Part shown: one piece after another, positions 57,475-64,000 of the stretch
Layout of the letters: the number at the start of each line of letters is the position of its first letter
Numbering within the stretch: the first letter of the stretch is position 1
Source: Klebsiella sp. BIGb0407
Lineage (GTDB): Bacteria > Pseudomonadota > Gammaproteobacteria > Enterobacterales > Enterobacteriaceae
DNA: 64,000 nt
Assembly (NCBI RefSeq): GCF_024807845.1
Contig: NZ_JANUEQ010000004.1
Span: 248,001-312,000, forward strand
Direction of reading: 5' to 3'
Notes under the pieces: model-generated
Told to the model about the DNA's origin: nothing
What the model saw: only the letters and a program-made list of their open reading frames with translations
The model's database searches: none
Made by a program: the position numbers and the translations under genes

Positions 57475-59829
57475 CTATTTCTCAGTAACAACCTGCATAC
57501 CGTACGGAGAATTCTGTAAAGCAAGGGTCAGAACTTCTTCGATACGTTTCACCGGATGAATCACCAGGTCGGCGATAACATTGGCAGGAATCTCTTCCAG
57601 GTCACGTTTGTTATCGTCAGGGATCAGAACAGTTTTGATCCCACCGCGGTGAGCTGCCAGTAACTTCTCTTTCAGTCCACCAATCGGCAGAACTTGACCA
57701 CGTAGAGTGATTTCGCCCGTCATGGCGACATCAGCACGTACCGGATTACCTGTCAGACAAGAAACCAGCGCAGTACACATTGCGATACCAGCACTTGGAC
57801 CATCTTTCGGAGTCGCCCCTTCTGGTACGTGAACGTGAATATCACGTTTCTCGTAGAAATCGCTGTTAATACCCAGTTTTTCTGCACGAGCACGTACCAC
57901 AGTCAGCGCTGCCTGGATGGATTCCTGCATCACTTCACCCAGTGAACCGGTATAAGTGAGTTTACCTTTACCAGGCACACAGGCTGTTTCGATAGTCAGC
58001 AGGTCACCACCGACTTCTGTCCATGCCAGACCAGTAACCTGGCCAACGCGGTTTTCACTGTCAGCACGACCATAATCAAAGCGCTGCACCCCGAGATAGT
58101 CCTTCAGGTTATCGCCATTGATTTCAATGTGCTTCAGCGTGCTATCAAGCAGGAGTTGTTTGACTGCTTTACGGCACAGTTTAGAAATTTCACGCTCAAG
58201 GCTACGCACACCCGCTTCACGCGTGTAATAACGAATAATGCCAATCAATGCGCTGTCTTCAACTTTCAGCTCGCCTTTTTTCAAGGCATTGCGTTCTATC
58301 TGCTTCGACAGTAAGTGCTGTTTAGCAATATTCAGTTTTTCGTCTTCGGTATATCCCGACAGACGAATGACTTCCATACGATCCAGCAGTGGCGCAGGAA
58401 TATTCATTGAGTTAGATGTGGCAACAAACATCACATCGCTCAAGTCATAATCCACTTCAAGGTAGTGATCGTTGAATGCTACGTTCTGCTCTGGATCAAG
58501 TACTTCCAACAGGGCTGAGGCCGGATCGCCACGCATATCCGAAGACATTTTATCGATCTCATCCAACAGGAAAAGTGGGTTACGTACACCGACTTTTGCC
58601 ATTTTCTGAATCAATTTACCCGGCATTGAACCAATATAAGTCCGACGGTGACCGCGGATTTCCGCTTCGTCACGTACTCCACCTAAGGCCATACGTATAT
58701 ACTTACGGCCCGTCGCTTTCGCGATAGACTGACCCAATGAGGTTTTACCCACACCAGGAGGCCCAACCAGACACAGGATAGGTCCTTTGAGCTTGCTGAC
58801 ACGCGTCTGAACCGCGAGGTACTCCAGAATACGGTCTTTAACGCGCTCAAGGCCATAATGGTCAGTATCAAGCACTTCCTGCGCCTGACGCAGGTCTTTT
58901 TTCACCTTACTGCGCGCGTTCCATGGAACCTGCACCATCCAGTCAATGTAGCCACGCACTACGGTAGCTTCCGCAGACATTGGCGACATCATTTTAAGTT
59001 TTTGCAGCTCTGCTTCAGCTTTTTCACGCGCTTCTTTGGGCATTTTTGCCGCATCGATTTTGCGTTTTAGCGCTTCGTTCTCGTCCGGAGCATCATCCAT
59101 TTCGCCGAGTTCTTTCTGAATCGCTTTCATTTGCTCGTTCAGATAGTACTCACGCTGACTTTTTTCCATCTGCTTTTTAACACGATTACGGATCCGTTTT
59201 TCAACCTGTAACAGGTCGATTTCAGATTCCATCATCGCCATCAAATATTCCAGACGCTCATTGATATCTGACATCTCCAGCACGGATTGTTTGTCAGAAA
59301 GTTTCAACGGCATATGGGCTGCGATGGTGTCAGCCAGACGTTCAGGATCGTCGATGCTGTTCAGCGACGTCAGAACCTCAGGAGGAATTTTTTTGTTCAG
59401 TTTGATGTAGCCTTCAAACTGATTAATAGCAGTGCGCACCAGTACTTCCTGCTCGCGCTCTTCAATAGCTGGCGAGTTCAGGTATTCAGCCTGAGCTGAA
59501 AAGTGTTCGCCATTATCAGAAAGGGCTGTGATACGTGCACGCTGTAAACCTTCTACCAGCACTTTTACCGTACCATCAGGTAATTTAAGCATTTGTAGAA
59601 TAGAGGCAACGGTACCCACTGAGAACAGGTCGTTAACGCCAGGCTCATCCGTCGAAGCCTCTTTCTGCGCCACCAGCATGATTTTTTTATCATGGTCCAT
59701 TGCTGATTCCAGGCAGCGAATGGATTTTTCACGCCCGACAAACAGTGGGATAACCATGTGCGGATAAACCACCACATCGCGCAACGGCAGGACGGGGATT
59801 TCAATGCGTTCAGAACGCTCAGGATTCAT
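57475..59829 (-). CDS. lon: ATP-dependent protease Lon
   Basis: 784 residues, same as E. coli. N-terminal LonN domain, AAA+ Walker [16 protein letters not shown] (near 355), and the C-terminal Ser-Lys protease: [11 protein letters not shown] with the catalytic serine and [12 protein letters not shown] with the catalytic lysine. It degrades misfolded and regulatory proteins. A sigma32-type promoter lies about 80 bases upstream. Confidence 0.97.
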   Translation of the reverse strand: MNPERSERIEIPVLPLRDVVVYPHMVIPLFVGREKSIRCLESAMDHDKKIMLVAQKEASTDEPGVNDLFSVGTVASILQMLKLPDGTVKVLVEGLQRARITALSDNGEHFSAQAEYLNSPAIEEREQEVLVRTAINQFEGYIKLNKKIPPEVLTSLNSIDDPERLADTIAAHMPLKLSDKQSVLEMSDINERLEYLMAMMESEIDLLQVEKRIRNRVKKQMEKSQREYYLNEQMKAIQKELGEMDDAPDENEALKRKIDAAKMPKEAREKAEAELQKLKMMSPMSAEATVVRGYIDWMVQVPWNARSKVKKDLRQAQEVLDTDHYGLERVKDRILEYLAVQTRVSKLKGPILCLVGPPGVGKTSLGQSIAKATGRKYIRMALGGVRDEAEIRGHRRTYIGSMPGKLIQKMAKVGVRNPLFLLDEIDKMSSDMRGDPASALLEVLDPEQNVAFNDHYLEVDYDLSDVMFVATSNSMNIPAPLLDRMEVIRLSGYTEDEKLNIAKQHLLSKQIERNALKKGELKVEDSALIGIIRYYTREAGVRSLEREISKLCRKAVKQLLLDSTLKHIEINGDNLKDYLGVQRFDYGRADSENRVGQVTGLAWTEVGGDLLTIETACVPGKGKLTYTGSLGEVMQESIQAALTVVRARAEKLGINSDFYEKRDIHVHVPEGATPKDGPSAGIAMCTALVSCLTGNPVRADVAMTGEITLRGQVLPIGGLKEKLLAAHRGGIKTVLIPDDNKRDLEEIPANVIADLVIHPVKRIEEVLTLALQNSPYGMQVVTEK

Positions 59830-59910
59830 AGAGCTCTCTCTTAGTTTAATTTCCGCCAGGTAATGAGGTGGTAATGTGCATAATGCGTCCCACCAATTAA
59901 GTAGATAAGT

Positions 59911-59938
59911 ATATGGGGATGATTCTTACACATTCAAC
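59911..59938 (-). promoter_or_regulatory. Sigma32 (heat shock) promoter of lon
   Basis: On the minus strand GTTGAA, 14 bases, then CCCCATAT; consensus CTTGAA-N13-15-CCCCATNT. E. coli lon is a known sigma32 gene with a near-identical box. Confidence 0.88.
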
Positions 59939-59955
59939 GGCAGGTATTAAGGAAA

Positions 59956-59986
59956 AATAAGTGGGAGATGAAATCTCCCACTTATT
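59956..59986 (-). terminator. Terminator after clpX
   Basis: A perfect 14-base stem (AATAAGTGGGAGAT with its complement) around GAA/TTC, followed by TTTTTCC on the minus strand. Confidence 0.9.
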
Positions 59987-60011
59987 GCTAAATGACTGGC
60001 GAATTTATGAA

Positions 60012-61286
60012 TTACTCACCGGAGGCTTGTTGCGCTTCAGGCTTGCTGTAAATCAGCAATGGTTTCGACTGTCCGGATATAACCGATTCATCAACAACCA
60101 CTTTTTCGACATCATCCAGAGAAGGAAGGTCATACATCGTATCCAGCAGAGCGCCTTCAACAATAGAGCGTAAACCACGCGCACCGGTTTTACGGATCAT
60201 GGCTTTTTTAGCGATAGCATTCAGCGCATCATCACGGAACTCAAGATCAACACCTTCAAGGTTAAACAATGCCTGATACTGTTTAGTCAGTGCATTCTTC
60301 GGCTCTTTAAGGATCTGAATTAACGCTTCTTCGCTTAATTCACTCAGCGTTGCCACAACAGGCAGACGACCGATGAACTCAGGAATTAATCCGAATTTAA
60401 TCAAATCTTCCGGCTCAACTTGTCCCAGTAACTGCCCTTCGCTGGCTTTTTCTGATTTAGCTTTAACTGTCGCACCAAAACCAATACCTGAACCGGTTTC
60501 AATACGATTAGAAATCACTTTATCAAGACCGGCAAAAGCACCACCACAGATAAAGAGGATCTTAGAGGTATCAACCTGCAAGAACTCCTGCTGTGGATGT
60601 TTTCTGCCACCTTGCGGAGGTACGGCAGCAACCGTTCCTTCGATAAGCTTCAACAGCGCTTGCTGTACACCCTCACCCGAAACGTCACGCGTAATTGAAG
60701 GGTTATCTGATTTACGAGAAATTTTGTCAATTTCATCGATATAGACAATCCCACGTTGTGCTTTCTGCACATCGTAATCACATTTCTGCAACAGTTTCTG
60801 AATAATATTTTCGACGTCTTCACCGACGTAACCGGCTTCGGTCAGCGTCGTTGCATCAGCCATAGTGAAAGGTACATCCAGCAGGCGTGCCAGGGTTTCG
60901 GCCAGCAATGTTTTGCCGCTTCCCGTTGGTCCGATCAGCAGAATGTTACTTTTACCCAGTTCAATACCCTGCGCATTGTCGCCATTACGCAGGCGTTTGT
61001 AATGGTTATATACCGCAACAGCCAGAACTTTTTTAGCCTGTTCCTGACCAATCACGTAATCATCAAGATGATGACGAATTTCATGCGGTGTCGGTAGAGA
61101 GCTGCGTTCGCGATGTGGTGCGATTTCTTTAATTTCTTCGCGGATGATGTCGTTACATAAATCGACACACTCATCGCAGATATACACTGACGGCCCGGCA
61201 ATTAACTTGCGCACTTCGTGCTGGCTTTTGCCGCAAAAAGAGCAGTACAGCAGTTTGCCTGAACCGTCTTTGCGTTTATCTGTCAT
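60012..61286 (-). CDS. clpX: ATP-dependent unfoldase ClpX
   Basis: 424 residues. N-terminal C4 zinc finger ([11 protein letters not shown] and ICDECVDLC), Walker [13 protein letters not shown], the IGF loop [13 protein letters not shown] that docks on ClpP, and the C-terminal small domain. Delivers unfolded substrates to ClpP. Follows clpP on the same strand after 131 bases. Confidence 0.97.
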   Translation of the reverse strand: MTDKRKDGSGKLLYCSFCGKSQHEVRKLIAGPSVYICDECVDLCNDIIREEIKEIAPHRERSSLPTPHEIRHHLDDYVIGQEQAKKVLAVAVYNHYKRLRNGDNAQGIELGKSNILLIGPTGSGKTLLAETLARLLDVPFTMADATTLTEAGYVGEDVENIIQKLLQKCDYDVQKAQRGIVYIDEIDKISRKSDNPSITRDVSGEGVQQALLKLIEGTVAAVPPQGGRKHPQQEFLQVDTSKILFICGGAFAGLDKVISNRIETGSGIGFGATVKAKSEKASEGQLLGQVEPEDLIKFGLIPEFIGRLPVVATLSELSEEALIQILKEPKNALTKQYQALFNLEGVDLEFRDDALNAIAKKAMIRKTGARGLRSIVEGALLDTMYDLPSLDDVEKVVVDESVISGQSKPLLIYSKPEAQQASGE

Positions 61287-61373
61287 CAGTAAAACCTCTT
61301 ATCTGTTTCTTTGTGCTATCACCGATAACACAAGTGCCATTCCAGGGCCCAGCTAATGGTGGGGCTTAAACGC

Positions 61374-61404
61374 GAGCTGCCGCTACCAGTAAGATAGGCA
61401 GCTC
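61374..61404 (-). other. Hairpin in the clpP-clpX intergenic region
   Basis: GAGCTGCC pairs with GGCAGCTC across 15 bases. It lies in the transcript between clpP and clpX and may attenuate or stabilise the message; no T run follows closely. Confidence 0.45.
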
Positions 61405-61417
61405 ACTATTTGTAGCA

Positions 61418-62041
61418 TTAAATACGTTCAGTAAGAATTGAGTCAACCAAACCGTACTCTACTGCCTCGCTGGCAGACAAGAAACGATCGCGCTCAGTAT
61501 CTTTCTCGATTTTTTCGATAGGCTGACCGGTATGCTCAGCCATCAATTCATTCATGCGTGCCTTAATTTTCAGTATTTCACGGGCATGAATTTCAATATC
61601 TGTTGCTTGCCCCTGGTAACCACCCAGCGGCTGGTGAATCATGACACGAGAATTCGGCAGGCAGAAACGCTTACCTTTAGCACCAGCAGTCAGCAGGAAA
61701 GCCCCCATAGAGGCAGCCTGTCCCATACAGATAGTACTGACATCTGGTTTAATAAATTTCATGGTGTCATAAATTGACATCCCGGCAGTAATTACACCAC
61801 CCGGTGAGTTAATGTACAGATAAATATCTTTTTCCGGGTTTTCAGCTTCCAGAAAGAGCATTTGCGCCACAATCAGGTTAGCCATGTGATCTTCTACCTG
61901 TCCGGTCAGAAAAATCACGCGCTCCTTGAGCAAACGAGAGTAAATATCGTATGAACGCTCACCACGGGATGTCTGCTCAACAACCATCGGCACCAGCGCC
62001 ATGTGGGGTGCTGACTGATTTTTTTCGCCACTGTATGACAT
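61418..62041 (-). CDS. clpP: ATP-dependent Clp protease proteolytic subunit
   Basis: 207 residues, equal to E. coli. A 14-residue propeptide ([14 protein letters not shown]) precedes ALVPMVVEQ. The catalytic serine lies in [11 protein letters not shown] and the histidine in [10 protein letters not shown]. Forms the tetradecameric chamber used with ClpX or ClpA. Confidence 0.97.
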   Translation of the reverse strand: MSYSGEKNQSAPHMALVPMVVEQTSRGERSYDIYSRLLKERVIFLTGQVEDHMANLIVAQMLFLEAENPEKDIYLYINSPGGVITAGMSIYDTMKFIKPDVSTICMGQAASMGAFLLTAGAKGKRFCLPNSRVMIHQPLGGYQGQATDIEIHAREILKIKARMNELMAEHTGQPIEKIEKDTERDRFLSASEAVEYGLVDSILTERI

Positions 62042-62167
62042 TACCGTCTCCTGGTGTAATTAAGCTAACTGTACTGATTCTACTTGAGCCACAGGGTATT
62101 GACTATGGATCCTGCGCCACTTTTTGACGGAGTCAGTCAGGGAATGATTAATAAAACTTGAACTTAG

Positions 62168-62196
62168 TTATGGGGATTCTTTTACCCTATTTCAAG
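62168..62196 (-). promoter_or_regulatory. Sigma32-type promoter of clpP-clpX
   Basis: On the minus strand CTTGAA and CCCCATAA are separated by 15 bases, about 130 bases before clpP. clpPX of E. coli is a heat-shock operon. Confidence 0.8.
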
Positions 62197-62255
62197 CATA
62201 ACAATCTTTTGTCGATACGCTAACCTGATAATCGGTTTTATCTTTCATTCATGGT

Positions 62256-62290
62256 AAAAAAAAGCCCGCCACGATAAGGTGACGGGCCTT
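62256..62290 (-). terminator. Terminator after tig
   Basis: On the minus strand GCCCGTCAC pairs with GTGGCGGGC (one mismatch) and is followed by eight T. Confidence 0.9.
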
Positions 62291-62329
62291 GTAACAGACA
62301 ATTAAATGCTAACGTTTAAAAAACGTGCA

Positions 62330-63634
62330 TTAAGCCTGCTGAGGTTGGTTCATCAACGCACTGAAGTTGGTCGCTTTCTCAGTCACTTTTGCTTTTTCAA
62401 GCAGTGCTTCAACAGCCTGTTCTTCCAGAGCAACATTACGCATGTTGTCCATCAGTTCTTTGTTTTTACCGTAGAACTCGATAACTTCTTTAGGATCTTC
62501 GTAAGCAGATGCCATTTCTTCGATCATCGCTTTAACGCGGTCTTCGTCAGCTTTCAGCTCTTGGGTACGAATCACTTCACCCAGCAGCAGGCCAACAACT
62601 ACGCGACGTTTAGCTTGCTCTTCGAACAGCTCACGAGGTAATTCCAGCGCCTGGTTCTCGTTGCCACCAAAACGTTGTGCAGCCTGACGACGCAGAACAT
62701 CGATTTCACTGTCAATGAGAGCCGCAGGAACATCGATGTTGTTTGCGTTAACCAGTCCGTCGATAGCCTGAGACTTAATACGGTTACGTACTGCGCCTTT
62801 CAGCTCACGTTCCATATTTTTACGAACTTCGGTACGCAGACCCGCGATAGAACCATCTTCAACGCCGAAACGTTTGATGAATTCTTCGGTAAATTCTGGC
62901 AGTTCACGCTCTTCAACTTTCTTCAGAACGATATCGAACTTAGCCGCTTTACCTTTCAGGTTTTCAGCATGGTAGTCTTCCGGGAAGGTCACTTCCACGA
63001 CAAACTCTTCGCCCGCTTTGTGGCCAACAACGCCATCTTCAAAACCTGGGATCATACGACCCTGGCCCATTGCCAGTACGAAGTCAGTCGCTTTACCGCC
63101 TTCGAAAACTTCACCGTCTACAGAACCAGTAAAGTCGATGGTCACACGATCTTCTGCTGTTGCAGCTGCATCAGTGTCTTTCCAAGTGGCTTGCTGCTTA
63201 CGCAGGGTGTCCAGCATGGTATCAACGTCTTCATCAGTCACGTCTACAACCGGTTTTTCAACTTCGATAGACTCAAGACCTTGCAGCTCAACTTCCGGGT
63301 AAACTTCAAACTCTACAGAGTAAGTGAAGTCTTCACCCAGCTTGTATTCACCTGGAATATAATTAGGTGCGCCAGCTGGATTAATTTTTTCCTGAATGAT
63401 CGCATCAATAAAGTTACGGCTCATCAGCTCGCCCAGCACGTCCTGACGCACAGAAGCGCCATAACGCTGAGCAACAACGGTCATCGGAACTTTACCTTTA
63501 CGGAAGCCGTCGATACGTACTTTTTTTGACACGTTGACCAGCTCGCTTTTTACAGCGGTTTCGATGCTGTCTGCAGCGATAGTAATCGTGAGACGGCGGC
63601 CAAGGCCCTGGGTGGTTTCAACTGAAACTTGCAT
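62330..63634 (-). CDS. tig: Trigger factor
   Basis: 434 residues. N-terminal ribosome-binding domain with the GFRKGKVPM signature loop, then the FKBP-type prolyl isomerase domain ([20 protein letters not shown] in part, and [16 protein letters not shown]), then the helical chaperone arms. Binds nascent chains at the ribosome exit. First gene of the tig-clpP-clpX-lon block. Confidence 0.97.
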   Translation of the reverse strand: MQVSVETTQGLGRRLTITIAADSIETAVKSELVNVSKKVRIDGFRKGKVPMTVVAQRYGASVRQDVLGELMSRNFIDAIIQEKINPAGAPNYIPGEYKLGEDFTYSVEFEVYPEVELQGLESIEVEKPVVDVTDEDVDTMLDTLRKQQATWKDTDAAATAEDRVTIDFTGSVDGEVFEGGKATDFVLAMGQGRMIPGFEDGVVGHKAGEEFVVEVTFPEDYHAENLKGKAAKFDIVLKKVEERELPEFTEEFIKRFGVEDGSIAGLRTEVRKNMERELKGAVRNRIKSQAIDGLVNANNIDVPAALIDSEIDVLRRQAAQRFGGNENQALELPRELFEEQAKRRVVVGLLLGEVIRTQELKADEDRVKAMIEEMASAYEDPKEVIEFYGKNKELMDNMRNVALEEQAVEALLEKAKVTEKATNFSALMNQPQQA

Positions 63635-64000
63635 CTTGTTACCTCAAAAAAATCACAGTGCTCGGTCAACTCAAAAGCTTAGGTTAGCTTCACAGAACCG
63701 GGACGTTCTCTAAATCAGCAGCACATTCCCTGTCTTGTCAGAATCATCCCGAAGACATTCCGAAAAATAAGACGCGCATTATAGCGGCATCACTGGGGTG
63801 AGTCGAGAACAGCAGCAACGCACAGCTGTGGTCTTTTTCACATTTTATCCCTTTCAGCTGTTCGTCTGACCTCATAAATAGAGGAATTCAGGCAAAATAG
63901 AACCTTACTCTGGCTATTTTCTCAAACAGCTAAAACAAAAAACACTGCAACATAACGGAAAACTTCTATTAAGTGCAAATGGTTAGCTATTTACTTACCG
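63635..64000. other. Upstream region of tig, no gene recognised
   Basis: About 365 bases to the window edge. It contains the tig promoter; in other enterics bolA lies beyond, but no part of it is visible here. Confidence 0.5.
63778..63806 (-). promoter_or_regulatory. Sigma70 promoter of tig
   Basis: On the minus strand TCGACT, a 17-base spacer and a perfect TATAAT, 144 bases upstream of the tig start. Confidence 0.65.

Noticed and set aside
62675-63529. Long plus-strand open frame opposite tig
   Set aside because: It is the antisense shadow of the trigger factor gene, with no independent support.

Overview
The window is chromosomal DNA of a gamma-proteobacterium of the order Enterobacterales. 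The right half has the enterobacterial core order tig-clpP-clpX-lon-hupB-ppiD-ybaV-fadM-queC-ybaE-cof-decR-mdlA-mdlB-glnK-amtB-tesB-atl-ffs. Protein lengths and key residues are close to Escherichia coli, but several loci are rearranged or missing (no ybaY, no lldP), which fits a genus outside Escherichia. An Erwiniaceae-like host is an inference from a cysteine desulfhydrase-like gene beside decR, not a demonstration.

Left region (1-7.3 kb): a leftward gene series encodes two MmgE/PrpD-family proteins, a TauE/SafE-type membrane protein and an Aap-type polar amino acid ABC importer that runs off the left edge. A divergent GntR/FCD regulator and a small YdhR-like monooxygenase lie on the other side of a palindrome-rich control region. 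This looks like an undescribed uptake and catabolism locus for an amino or polycarboxylic acid. From 7.3 to 12.2 kb come yjiN, an AT-rich islet with an orphan lipoprotein and a decayed HipA toxin gene, ybdJ, and an lldR-lldD L-lactate operon that lacks lldP but keeps two LldR operators.

12.2-20 kb: ilvB-ilvN with a complete ivbL leader peptide and attenuator, gdhA, a two-domain acetyltransferase, a YczE/MocR-type divergent pair, and a small RHH-like protein. 20-25 kb: a leftward operon with an FMN-dependent monooxygenase of the NtaA/SnaA/DszA type and a betaine-type ABC importer whose permease has an unusual N-terminal extension. 25-27.3 kb: a CDF metal transporter and an unrecognised protein beside a repeat end.

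27.4-34.6 kb: a full type 1 fimbrial operon (fimA-I-C-D-F-G-H) with a LuxR-type regulator upstream but no fimB/fimE recombinase. FimH keeps its mannose contacts, while its tyrosine gate is changed. An AT-rich stretch of about 1.9 kb without recognisable genes follows, then a WYL regulator, a glutathione S-transferase, an inverted-terminal repeat element and the 4.5S RNA gene.

38.4-64 kb: the conserved core block. It includes a sigma54-type promoter at glnK-amtB, sigma32-type promoters at lon and clpP, and a series of strong terminators. Two genes here are frameshifted: an AlkD-like HEAT-repeat protein, and the MqsR toxin, whose cognate antitoxin MqsA and MqsA operators remain intact. No tRNA or rRNA gene, complete insertion sequence, prophage or CRISPR array was seen.
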